Assembly: GCF_046630445.1 (NCBI RefSeq)
Contig: NC_092335.1
Location: 34,312,501-34,376,500, forward strand
Reading direction: 5' to 3'
DNA from: Rutidosis leptorrhynchoides
Taxonomy: Eukaryota > Streptophyta > Magnoliopsida > Asterales > Asteraceae
Length of the DNA stretch: 64,000 nucleotides
Positions 40,801 through 53,000 of the stretch are shown piece after piece. The notes below the pieces were generated by a model that worked only from the letters and a program-made list of their open reading frames with translations, searched no databases and had not been told where the DNA came from. The stretch's first letter is position 1, and each line of letters starts with the position of its first letter. A program made the translations under genes and the position numbers.

Positions 40801-43800
40801 CACTAACAGTAGCACCATACAAAGATAAAACCAAGAACAACAATTCCTGAAAATTTATCCCAATATCATGTTCAAAACCAACACTGCCCATCTGAGCCCT
40901 AGATTGACATAGTACCCTAAGCAATTTAACAACTTCCAATTGCTTCATGTACAGTTTATCAGATGTATCTGACTTAGATTCTATACGGGCAAAATTAAGC
41001 GATCTCAAAATACTGGACATGGGTCTAAAGATGATACCAAACTGCACAGAACTTGAAGGTTTTAACGCAGATTGAATGATGGTTGCAAATTGAGAATGAG
41101 CTAAAAGTAGCTGAAGAATTTGAATATGCATTGATTTATCTTCTGTTTCAAAAGTTAAAATAACTCTTAACATCGCAAGTGTTGCAGGATCTTCAAATCT
41201 GTGAAGAAGACAAGATCTTGCAAGTTGTTCAATACTAATTGAAGAATTTGACTTTATATACTCACCAGTAACTTCAACAATATTCTGCAAAATGAAGGTT
41301 TCTAAAAGTCTGAAAAGGTTGGATTTTAAGCCTTCAGCTTCTGATTCATAAATTGGATTTAACGGGAATTTTTTTACGATTAACCGCCAAGTGGACACTG
41401 AATAATCTATTAACGTTGTACATCTTGAGTATTCTTTGCTAGACATTCGTTCTGAAGATGATAGTAACAGCATCTTGCAAAGATTCAACTTTGTGACTAC
41501 CTTCATAATAAGGTTCAAGGATTCATCAATGGAGTAACGATCAATTTTATGACTTTTACAGTCAAAAAGATTATCGGTGCCAGATTGAATAACAGAATCA
41601 AAACACTTTAGTCGCTTGCTTCGCTTGACAGTGGGCCCGCTTGATACAAGATGATCCCGCATGACAGTAACGGCTCTTCCAAGAAGACTGCGATTGAAAA
41701 TGTCACAAAGTTCTTCAACGGTTAACGGTACAGACTTGTCTAATTTTACTTCAAATGCATCATTAGAGACAAAACTTTTCCAATTAGCAAATCCGTTACA
41801 TAAAATTTCCCAATACAAAGAACGTATGGTTTCAAGTTGCTTATAACACTGCTCCCCGTATCGTGCAGAGATCGAATTCATGAAAGATAAAGCAGTTGGC
41901 AAAAGCATTAACAATTCATCATGATGTTTTGTCACTGAAGGTTTGTTCACCATCTTCATATAAAGATTTCCAAAGAAAGATAGATGAAGGAGACTCGATT
42001 CAGTTACATGAAACAAAAACTGAGCATTGATCATGTTAAGCTTTTGAAAGCATTTTGTCATCAAACTCAAGGGTGTGCTTGCTACTACCCTTGACATAAC
42101 CATGTGATTTAAAAGAGCTTTAGAAGTTTGACTTTGACTTTGACCATTCAATTTACTTGCAATCTTAGCCGCTTTCAGCAAGCAAATATCTGCAGCGAGT
42201 AGTTCCGAACAGGAGGCGATCTTGACTACATGAAAAATCACGTTCTCAAATGTAGCAACATCGATTTCTTGTATAAACAGTGGCACTAAGTCGAAAGCAC
42301 GAGCAGCTATACTTAATCCAACAGATAAAGCAGAAACTTTAGACTCTAAAAGGGATGATTCATCAAGATTAATTCTGGAAAACATCCAAGAAACCAATTC
42401 AAGAAGCTTTTGAGGAGAGATGAAACGAATCAAAGTGTGAAAAGCATATAATGTCGGGATCAAAGGAAGCAGATTTTCAGATTCCATAAACTGATCAAAC
42501 CTGTTCTTTAGTGTCACACTCAATTTATGAAGGAAGCTTTTGAAAATCGCTGATATCCGTTTACTTGCATACCCAAGATCCGCAAGAGATATTTGGTTAC
42601 CGAATATTTCTAGTATTTGAAAGACATGATGATCCATTATATGAACTCCTTCTCTTGTCAAACAGAGAAAATCATCTGTTGTTTGGTCAAAAATGTTTAG
42701 TTCCTTGCTAACAGATAACGGGCTGTCAATGGCACCTATGACTGCAGGATGGTAAAAGACGGTTTCAGCAATTTCTTGGGCATAACAATTGGCCGATTTG
42801 TGTGCCAGCATGTTTTTTAAGAGAGCAAAACATATATCAGATATATGTATAAGGTTGTCTACTGGTTTACAACGGTAGGATGATTGTATATAATGAAACC
42901 AGAAAAACAAGTTACGAAAAGTGAAAACAAAATTATTAGACATCTCTTTCGACAGCTCAGCCAATAGAAAGTCCTGAAGTTTTGATGAGTCGGATAAAAA
43001 CGAGCATTCTGTGCTTATAAGAGCTGGGTATAGCACGTGAAAAGGAGTGACTTTCAGAAAATAAGAAAAGGCTTCTGAAGAGTTTGTTGAACGCAGACTT
43101 TTAAAACCGACATGTTCTTCATTTGAAAACGACAATTGCCATGACTTGCAGACATCATTAATAAAACTTGTTTCGAGTGAACAGATAGATAAAAGGATTG
43201 AAAAGGGAATTCCACTTAGTTTAAGTGAAACAGATACAACTTTAGGAAAATGCTGCACGATTAGATCAGGCGAAGCACATAACATAGATAATGAAAAAGC
43301 TGTCGTTTTATCAAGATTATTATCACTCTCGGCTGAACTTACAGTTTCAAGAAGATTGAGAAAAGATTCATCACCGGGTCCCTTTTTTCTATCAATTAAA
43401 GATAACATGAAACTTTCTTTACTAGTAATACTTCTCGAAAAGTGCAACAAACCCTTTAAATGTCTCCATTCACATAAATTGCCATCAATATCCTCGAGTC
43501 TTTCAGACACCAAACGACATATCAAAGAAGATAGCAATCCAGCCTCTACCTAAATAAATCAGATCAGATGTCACTAATAAAAAATGAGGCATTAATCATT
43601 CAAACATTAAAAAGGTTAAAAAAAATTTAGAGCATCGTGTAAACCTACATACCTGAGTTTGCAAAAGGTATTTCAAGGTATTGCTAACGTAAGCAGATAT
43701 CATTGTTTTCTCATGTAAATTGAAGGTTCCAGACTTGGAACTGAGCAACCTTACGCACTTCTCAAGAGCGCAAATAAATAGAGGACTGAACCGAGGACAA

Positions 43801-46800
43801 ATATCTGAAAGAAAAAACATAAATGCAACAATTACCAAGAGATTAGAGTTACACACGTTACTTGGAATGATCATAGTCAATAAAACCAAATATAAAGTCA
43901 AAAAGGTCAAACCTTTACTGGTTTCTGACTGATGGATTTGAGACCTAAGAAGATCCCAATATTTGAATAAATTGCTTTTGTTTCCAACAGTAGAAACAAC
44001 ATCACAGAAAAAAGAAACGACAACAGATGACAAGTTTTGTATAATCTTGATCCCACTCTCTTTGATATTAAACCCGGTAAGAAATAATAACCATACATCA
44101 ATTTCTGTTGCATTGTTGTCAAATGCTCCCGTACTTAACATGGCTGCCTGTGCCAGAACATAAGCTTGATCTTTTACATCTTTAACCGGTGAATGTACAA
44201 CCAAATTGATGAAATGAGTTAGATGTTTGTACATCAACGACGGGTATTTTATTGGAACGTCTTGCTTAGGAGACCAACCAATATGTTCAATCAATAACGA
44301 TAATACCGATTGTTGCATTATAGTTGGTAATGACAAAACGTTACTAGGTAGAACTTTAAAGAAATCGAATGATCCTTCTAGAACCGTTGGCATGGTACGC
44401 TGCAGGTTCAAAAAATTCACTATTAGAAACCATTATCAAACATAAAGTTTGAATCTTGATCTGAAATTAGAACTTACGTGGTAAATTTTGAGGGCGTCAA
44501 GCAACTTTGAGTAAAAATACAGTTCTTCATCAACAGTAATTTCATTCGACTCCCATAGCTCTTTGATTAAATTAGAATCATCCTTTAGATCATCAGATTT
44601 GTTCAAATTATGCTCTTCCTCGAGTATACCATCATCATAACTTGGAGAAGAAGTAATACCGCCAACAAGAATATCCGTTTCTTCATTCAAACTATGTGTT
44701 TTTAATTTCTTATTACTTGTATTACTTTCTGTTGTATCTGCACTTCTCTTCAAAGACCGTTCTTCGTTTTTGTAACGGTTATTCAAAGAGGAAATCAACG
44801 ATAACAAGACTTGATGATCAGGGAGCAACAATTGCACTTCATTCTGAATATCTTGTTTAAGAGATGCCCATTTACACCCAATTTGCTTGCTAGATTTGGA
44901 TCTATGAGTTATAGCAGAAAAGATAGAATCTAATAACATTAGGCCTTCTAAAACAAGCCGTAACGTCCCATGTTGTATAAGAGACTCGGAATGAAGTAAT
45001 CCTTTATTCATAACTATTCTATTAAATGAACGAGAACCTATGCACTTCAATAGATTTTGCACTTCCGAACTGTTGATAGACAGTGGCTCATCAAGAAAGT
45101 CAAAAGTCAAACCTGCATTCACCGAAGAAACCAAGTTTGCAGCCAATGAAACAGCAGCAAACCTGCAAGTACTTCAGTAACATAATATACACATTATACC
45201 TGGCAATTGAGACCCACAGTCTCAAATCTGGGTCAATTGGGTCAAGCTTTCGGGTCAATTGGGTCTTGAGAAAAATTAGGCCTGGCAATGGAAACTAAAA
45301 CTTAAAAAAAAGTCCAATGGGTTTCCCTTCAACCTATTGGGTCCTATACATAATATAAAGTAACAGGTCCAATGGGTATCAATACTTGAAGCTGAATAAA
45401 CAGAGATAAGTCTAATGAGTCTTGTGAATGGGTAAAATGGGTCGAGCATAAATATCATAACAAGTTTTGTCCGTCAAACAGTTATGAAAGCATTCATGGT
45501 CTATCATTTACTATCTATAATAGATATTAAATAATATAATAATAAAGCTGAAATAATATAAAACATATATGTAAAAGTATATGACCCGTTTGGACTCATT
45601 TGACGCATGACCCGTTTCGATTTGTTACCCACCCAACCTGTCCCATTTGGACCCATTTAAAAATCTGACCCATGACCTATTTCGTCACAAAACCGTTTTG
45701 ACCCATTATCCAAACCGACCCAACCTAATGGTTTCGCAGGTATCATTACACACACAGAAACACGTATTCAAAACTAATAAAACAAAAAGTAACCAGGATG
45801 CATGATCTTCAAGGCCGTAAGGAAACTCATCCAGATAGGCAGAACCAAAAGATGGCCTTCCACGTACAATGGCGAGTAACAAATCCTTATGAAACTCAAT
45901 CTCGGTAGCTTTTAGTTTCTTCATTACACCCAAAAGTCGTGTAAAATTTCCCTTCAACGGAAAAGGCGACGCCTTTGGATCAGGCATCAACCCATTAACC
46001 GGGTCAGTGCACACCATAAACAGAACGTTCTTCGCCACCTCAGCAGCATCTCCACCGTCATCCCTACCAGAAACATTAACCAATTGTTCCAAAGTAACAC
46101 TCCCGAATAAAACGCTTCTAAGCCCTACAGGCACCAAAGATTCAGGAACAAGTACCTTATCCCTTAACGTTGATAAAACATACACAACAGTCTCTTCTTC
46201 ATCACTCCCCAAACCACGAAGAACACCGGAAAACATTTCCTTTTGCTGCAGCACCCATCTTAACAGCCTAGAATCCCCGATTTCCAAAAACGACATAGCA
46301 AACCGTACATACGATCTCCTAGTTGAAAACTTTCTTTTTATCTTCTCCACATTTTTCCTCCTCTTTTCATACTCGGCTAATTTCAAAAAACTCGGTAGCT
46401 TGAAATTAAAACTCTTTGCAACATCAGCAGCCAATCCGGACCCTCGTCTAACAATTGACGCCATCATCAACAACGCACCATTCTTCCCTTTTCCCTCTTT
46501 GCTATTCAACTCCTTATAAACATCTTCTAATTTCTCTTCAAGTATAAAACGAGCGAATTTATCTAACGCACGACTAATTAAAACCCTAGCTACATCATTA
46601 GCTCTATAAACTCCATCTACATGACTTAAAATAACATTAATTAAAGACATTATGTAAGATAAACCGGACTTCGATTGCCGTAAATTCCACGCTTGTAGAA
46701 GTTCGGAACAATTAGGTGATGATTGTACGTATTGACGTAACATTTCTCCGCCTTCATCACTTCTTAGTAATTTCATAAACTCTTTTGATGATTCTGAACA

Positions 46801-46923
46801 TAATTGGAGATCGATTGAGGTTATGTTACGTAATAGCTCTCTTAATTTAGCTTCGTGTGAGACTTTGATTACAAAATTAGGGTTTAATTTGGTCTCAGGG
46901 TTGATAAATTTATCGTTTTCCAT
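37835..46923 (-). CDS. URB1: URB1/NPA1 nucleolar pre-ribosomal-associated protein 1
   Basis: Thirteen exons, high to low: 46923-45794, 45162-44478, 44399-43913, 43804-43653, 43549-40520, 40149-39937, 39851-39651, 39568-39365, 39290-39132, 39019-38702, 38615-38279, 38195-38123, 38033-37835. Spliced length is 2395 aa with every phase matching. The first ~380 residues fit the Npa1/URB1 N-terminal domain (LLRNITSIDLQLCSESSKEF, SYVRFAMSFLEIGDSRLLRW, GLEDHASW). The rest is a long helical-repeat protein typical of the family. A Lys/Ser/Asp-rich stretch in exon 2 (SNTSNKKLKTHSLNEE) looks disordered and may hold a nuclear signal. In yeast Urb1 acts in early 60S ribosome assembly in the nucleolus; the plant homologue is, as I recall, an embryo-essential gene. 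Length fits human (~2270 aa) and plant homologues. Exon 5 alone is 3030 bp. The 5' UTR probably has an intron (acceptor CTACATACAG near 47022). Confidence 0.93.
43805..43912 (-). other. 108-bp open intron in URB1 (possible retained intron)
   Basis: Between SETSK and ICPRFSPLF lies a stretch with GTTTGA at its 5' border and a pyrimidine-rich TTTTTTCTTTCAG at its 3' border. It is 108 bases, in frame and free of stops. I treat it as an intron because it is T-rich and hydrophobic when translated (TLYLVLLTMIIPSNVC). Retention would insert 36 residues without breaking the frame. Confidence 0.65.
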
Positions 46924-47860
46924 TGCTGCAAGATGAAATAAAAACGCAAGACAGAGTTTCAGTTTAGATTACATTAGTAAAGAAGGTATATATATAAAGA
47001 TATAGATACAAGTGACCTGTATGTAGTAAGGATTTCCGCTTGTTTGAAGGTGGCGCGTCGACGTAAAGTGGTGGTGGCGGCGACTTGCGAGAGAGGAGTA
47101 ACAGGGGTTTATTTTGGACTTTGGAGGGTTAGCTATAATATTTAATTTAATTTAATTTAATTTAATTTTTCTATTATTATATTATAATTAAAAATTCATA
47201 AAAGTAAAACAACCAAATTTTAAATCTATAGCAGTTAATATTAAAATCCTATAATGATAATGTCATTATTAGGCTAATTTCTTTGTTAAGAAAAAATCAA
47301 GAAAAGAAAAAAATTTAAACATGGTAAGTGATGTCATTAATCTAAATAATTTTGAATTAAAATTATCTTATTAATTAATTATTATTATTAAATCTTATTA
47401 ATAATTTTTAATTATTAAATTAAATAATTTTGAATTATTTTAATTAATTATTTTGAATTGAATACGAGAAGTTATAAAAACTAGGCAGAAGGAAACCAAT
47501 TCTAAAATTATATTTTAATTTACACTTTTATAATAAAATGACAACCAATATTATCTCTTATGATTGAATGTAGATTGTTTAATATGCATTTTAGGTGTTT
47601 GATGAAATGTTCAGCTGACGAGTTTCTAAGTCGGACTCTGTGGTTTCACGGGTCATTAAACTAAATAACTTTAGCATTTTCGTTCACTTAATACCTAAAA
47701 CATATCATTAAACTGTTTCGTTTAAACAAACCCGTGATTCCACGGGTCATTTCACTAGTTAGTTAAAATATTTTTTTATTGTTTTTAGTCGTAACTAACA
47801 ATACTAATTTGATTTATATTAATTACCATTAATACGATTAATTTGTATGTACAACATTTC
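46924..47860. other. URB1 5' region and AT-rich spacer
   Basis: 46924 to about 47110 should hold the divergent 5' UTR and promoter of URB1 (minus strand), with a TATATATATAA tract near 46987-46997. Beyond 47130 there is a TTTAA pentanucleotide repeat (47141-47166) and AT-rich sequence with no gene. Confidence 0.5.
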
Positions 47861-47869
47861 TTTATTTAA

Positions 47870-48148
47870 GAGGTTTACGACATGTGATTCGTTTCGATTG
47901 TTCGGAGTTTATTTTGGTCTTGGTGCGTTGACGGTTAGTAAGAGTTTTATTGCCATCTTGTTTTGTTCTTTGGTGTTGTCGTCTTTGTTGGTTTGGTTTT
48001 GATTCATTCTCGACCCTTAGTTCTCTTGTTTTATTTAGGTTTGAGCCCGGGTTTTGATTCCTTTGTTTGTTTGGTTGGATGACTCATGGATTAGATGAAG
48101 TGTTCATTCTTTTTTATATAAATTTTGCTTTCGTTGAAAAAACACTTT
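47870..48148 (+). mobile_element. Short LINE-like retroposon tail
   Basis: T/G-rich sequence ending TATAAATTTTGCTTTCGTTG and an A tract, flanked by TTTATTTAA at 47861-47869 and 48149-48157. This fits a 5'-truncated L1-type insertion of about 280 bp. The flanking match is AT-rich and could be chance. Confidence 0.45.
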
Positions 48149-48539
48149 TTTATTTAAAAATTTATATTGTATATATTTTTAGTTCATTTAAAATTTTGTT
48201 ATAACATTAATTCATTTCTGTTACACAATAATTTTATACGTATCTATCAAGTGCTTTAAAATGTGACATTTTTTGAATGATTGAAATTCAAGTTTTGAAT
48301 TCTTTGAAATAGCACAGCTTTAATTCTTGAAATTCAGCTCAAAACCTTGGTAGTTTTTAAAACATGTTGGATGGGTTAAATTACTCATACTTATTGTCCA
48401 TTTTAGAATTTTGTCAAAGTTAACTTAGTATTAAGAATAGTACAAGAGCTAAAGAATGAACCTTTTAAAGCTATACTGTTGGTGTTTTTAGTGTCATCCA
48501 ACATTCATTTTAACTAATTGTGATTTAATTGAATGCAAG

Positions 48540-49010
48540 GGTTGCTGGTCATACTTAATAATGGGTCCGAAGATTATGGAGTACACGCCCGTAAGAGTTG
48601 GCTATTAACTGTCGCGTAATTGCAGGGGTCAAGGGGGCTGCGCCCCTTTACGGGGTCCAAGGGGCTGCACCCCGGCCAAGTGTTATACCTTTTGGTATAA
48701 CAGTTTTTCCCGCTCAAAATGAAAGGTTACATCCTTTCAAATATAACTGCCGAATGTATCATTTTTATTATTTAGGTTTTTGCATACTGCATTCAGAACA
48801 CAATAACGAAAACACACAAAATATCTCTAATATTTTGATTAGGAATTTCATTGCCAAAAACACTAACTGCGTTATTGTCTAATCCCTATAAAGATTTCGT
48901 GTAACCAAACCAATAGTTGGGTCGAAATACTTTATAGAGAAATTGAATACACTATTCAATAATCAATTCGAATAGTCAATTCATACCCTATTTCTAACAT
49001 ATAGGAGGAA
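48540..49010 (+). mobile_element. Possible Copia LTR fragment with GC-rich palindromes
   Basis: Two self-complementary GC-rich motifs, GGGGCTGCGCCCC and GGGGCTGCACCCC (48632-48672), stand out from the AT-rich surroundings. They are followed by TGTTATACCTTTTGGTATAACA, itself an inverted repeat and a Copia-like LTR start. Neither a second LTR nor coding sequence is present. Confidence 0.3.
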
Positions 49011-49469
49011 GTAAGAACTAAAATACACTTTGGATGCCTTTAGACTTCCATGATTCATTTGACGGTATTGAAATTTATTTTGAGGTTTTTTAACTACATC
49101 CACTCTTCGCCTGGCTCGTGGGTTAGACTGATAGAGGGATTGGCTGGCTCGTACTGAGTTATTGGAGAAAATATAACCGTAATCAACCCACTATATGGTA
49201 ATGGGTACTATTTGCCATCTCTATGTTTTGATACCTCTATGATTACATCATGTTATATCTGCAAAATGGACCATATCTTTGACATGACTCTTAGTCGGTA
49301 AAATAAATAAATAAATAACCTCTGCATATCAAGAATATAAGTATACTTTGACTTTTGAGGTCAATTATGCTACTTGAATCGCCTTGTAAAAAAATTGATT
49401 AATTATTATTAGCTCTTCTAACTATTTGCGATATGGTTTTGAAATCTTATCATGTAATATTGTAACAAC
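49011..49469. other. Non-coding spacer
   Basis: AT-rich, with an AAATA repeat near 49300-49317. No gene or element recognised. Confidence 0.45.
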
Positions 49470-49560
49470 ATGCAAAGAGCTTATGACATAGCAGTATCAA
49501 GACAATTCATCAACCTTAAATTTGTTAGTTCAAGTCCCGTTGTAAACAAAAAAAAGTGTG
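49470..49560 (+). mobile_element. SINE-like head (tRNA-type A and B boxes)
   Basis: TAGCAGTATCAAGAC near 49488 resembles an A box, and AGTTCAAGTCCCG at 49527-49539 fits the B box consensus; the gap is about 30 bases. A short A-rich run follows at 49547-49555. No target duplication identified. Confidence 0.35.
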
Positions 49561-50041
49561 TGTTTTCTGTTCAAAAACAAATAAAGTTGCCCTTGGTTTA
49601 TTCGTTTAAGTTGGGAAATTTTATGCATATCTCACTAAAAACCAAGCATGCTTATATATCATATCTTAAGAACACTATAGGAAACAGAATTGTGTCAATG
49701 TGTCATCAAATTTCAAACTTGAAATCCAGATAACCAATTAGTTAATTCATTATTATTAACAATATCTAATAAGACTATCATTAATACTCTAATAAACTAA
49801 TAAAAGCTTATCGAAATATATTCACTCACTAACTTATGTGGTGTGTACAGTCAAGATATTACATCATAAAGCAAAAAAACCTTTCAGTTTCACCCAAATA
49901 AATAAAAAATGAAAGAAATTTATAACTTATAATGCAGCTGACGTCCCGTATTAAATTAGTATAATAACTATGCTTCACTGATACCACATTGTCCCTCTAA
50001 TATAGTTTTAAATACTTCTACGCTGTAATTTCATACCAGGT

Positions 50042-53000
50042 TCACCTCTTATGAACAATGAGCATACCAAAGAACGCAAAAATTCGGGTTACTACACCGA
50101 TTATAATGAGAATGAATATACAAAGACCCCAATCATGTACATTGTACCCCATTTTTAAAAGTGCCCCACAACGCGTTATCAGCCACACTCCTGAGTACCT
50201 GCATTTGATCAATGGAGAAATAACTAAACACATTCACTTATTTCAGATTGAAACTTGATATATAAACTATGAGAGATGGTTGTACTTATTTGCGTTTGCA
50301 ATTACAAATGCTTCCAGTGCCCACTTAGGGTAGCATAATTTGGCCACATCCTTCAGGAACTTACTATCTCCCGTTTGTGTGGAAATGAGCGTCAAAACGA
50401 CAGGAAGGAGCACTGAAAACTGCACGAAATTACAAGGACATGAGTATGAACATGAAATACTAGAGGTCGCAATTTCAAATTATTATTAATAGAGGGGTGA
50501 ACATGAAAATATGCTTTTCTATTCCTAAAGGCCCAGGCAGTTAAAATCAAGTGAGGTAGCTCATAAAAGCGGGTTAAACGGGTCGAAAGATACTGAAAAT
50601 TTATTCTTATTTTTTAAAGCATAATACTAGCTATGCTTGGCAAACGGGTCGGGTTGGGTCAAGGATCAAATGGATTTGAGTCGAAATGGGTCATGGGTAA
50701 ACATGTCAGCCTTTAAATTAGCCGAACAGGTTGTGTCAAGACCCGGGTCGGGACCCATTTTTTCTCCTCAATTTTTTGGGTCTGGTTGGGTCGAGACCTA
50801 ATTTTCTTAATTTTCTTGGAAAAAATAAACCCCAGCATAGATACAGAAGATACTAAGTGGATGGAGAAAGATAACCTATAATCGAAATACAAAATATTAT
50901 ATGTGTTTCCTCAGTGGATCTAATTTTTAATCCGTCGACCCAATGGACCTGTTCTAATTTTAATGAGATGTAATTGGGTTTTAATTGGACCTGCTCCTTA
51001 TTTTTTCTATTACATGCATGGATCCATTGGGTTGGATATTTCAACCCATTGGGACTATTTTTTAGGTAATGGGTCTTGTTTCCCGGACGTAATACTCATT
51101 ATCAAAAAAATACTAGATGTTTAGTTTATTTGTTTTTGAAAGAGAAGACCCCAATGTGTACTTCATTATTTATACACTAACTATTTGTAAAAAAAAAAAA
51201 AAAAAAAATCACATATTCCTATATTACCCATTTTGACCTATTATCAAACCCACCCGATCCACTCATGTTGCAAATTCTACAGAGTAATAACCTGTATCGA
51301 TGCGCTTACTATTTTGTTACTTACCAGTTGTGATGGACCAGGGTCAAGAAATATGGCTAACACGTACGCTATCCCAGTTACACAGTACACAAGGCAGAGC
51401 AAAACGCTGTAATTTTCTGCAAATGAAGATCTGGGATAGCTAAAGAAATAGAACATGGACAGATAAACCGCAGGCTTTATTACTGTACTGAAATGATCAA
51501 TCGTGTCTTTGGCTAGAAAATGAGCTAGGCTGCTAATGCCAGATGCACGCTCCCTCCAATATTGTAACTTGTCCAACGAAAATGTTCTCAACGCCGCAAC
51601 TTTGCATAACAAAGCTGATAATACCAATTATTATTGCATGTTATTGTGTGCATTCAATAAAGATTCTAGCATATATTTCATACAAAGAGCCCAAAGCAGT
51701 TGTTTAGTTACTTACATACTGCAATAATAGAGTAAGTGTAACCAGGTGCCCCAAACGTCTCTTCATTGGATTTAATAATTGTTCCCAAACATGCCCCAGC
51801 AAGTAATAAAATGAGATAGTCTACTAATTGTAGCTTAGATTCTCTTAACCTCTGCTTTGCAATCCTGTAGAACTATCAACATTAGAAAAGGAAGCACAAC
51901 CGTCTTTGACCCATTACCCAACCCATTTTGACACCTCTAATATAGAATAAGACACGTACCTTCCCAGAAAGTATCGGTACTGCAGGAAAATTCCAGGAGT
52001 CCTACGATTGGATAAATCTTTTGTACGCAAGAAATTATGAAGGATAATATCTCTTCTTACTTCCACGTTTGACCTAACATCCTGCCAAATTTCACCAGCA
52101 AATGAATGTTCCTCTGTTCTACCATCACGATCATTTGAATCGATATCTGAAATATGACCTTCCGGGAACATAGTAAGTCCAGCAGCAGACGCGTTTCTAC
52201 GCATATCGGGGGGTATAGGATAACCTTTATGAAGCATCCATCTAACAGGTAGTTGTTCATAAGTTACACCCGAACTTGAATTCGGTTTGACCATCCCTTC
52301 CAAAACATCTATAAAATAATCAGGCGGGTTAACACGTTCTGGAACATTGATTCCAAGTCCTGAAAAGTATTCTTCAAGTTTCCTTACTGATCCATGATAA
52401 ACTGTAAGTCCACCTTTTGCTAAAAGTACTAGATCATCAAACATCTGAAACAACGAGTAGCTGCAAAGGAATTTAAGCTAATTAACAATTTTAAAAAATA
52501 CCATCATGGTTCAAGAAAATATGAGATATAATTACCTTGGTTGGTGAACAACCATGCTAACATTTACCCCTTCAAGAGTCTCACGTCGAAGGGCTCTAAG
52601 AAGTAACTGAGAAGATGAACTATCTAAACCAGATGTTGGTTCATCTAAGATTAAAAGTGACGGTTCCATTACCATTTCAAGACCAACGTTTACTCGTTTT
52701 CTTTGACCTCCCGAAATTCCACGCTTTTCTACAGTTCCAACTATTGAATTTCTTACTCCTTGCAAACCCAGTGACTCGATAACTCTCTCGACAACAAGAA
52801 CCCTGTCTTTCTTTAACATGTGTGCTGGTAGCCTACAATAAGTAAAAATATCAAGAACCTCTTCTTATTGTGCAACCAAGTTCTCAAAAGTTTTAATTTT
52901 GAAGCAAATCCAATTTTTACTAGTGTCGGAAAGAAAAAATAGATAAAAACAATCACATAAATGGAGAAACTTTCGACCCGTTTACCTATGACTAGGGTTT

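Noticed and set aside
43146-43553. 135-aa plus-strand open frame opposite URB1
   Set aside because: Antisense shadow of the large URB1 exon 5; no domain and no independent gene signals.
46007-46519. 170-aa plus-strand open frame opposite URB1 exon 1
   Set aside because: Antisense shadow; the minus-strand frame shows clear URB1 conservation.
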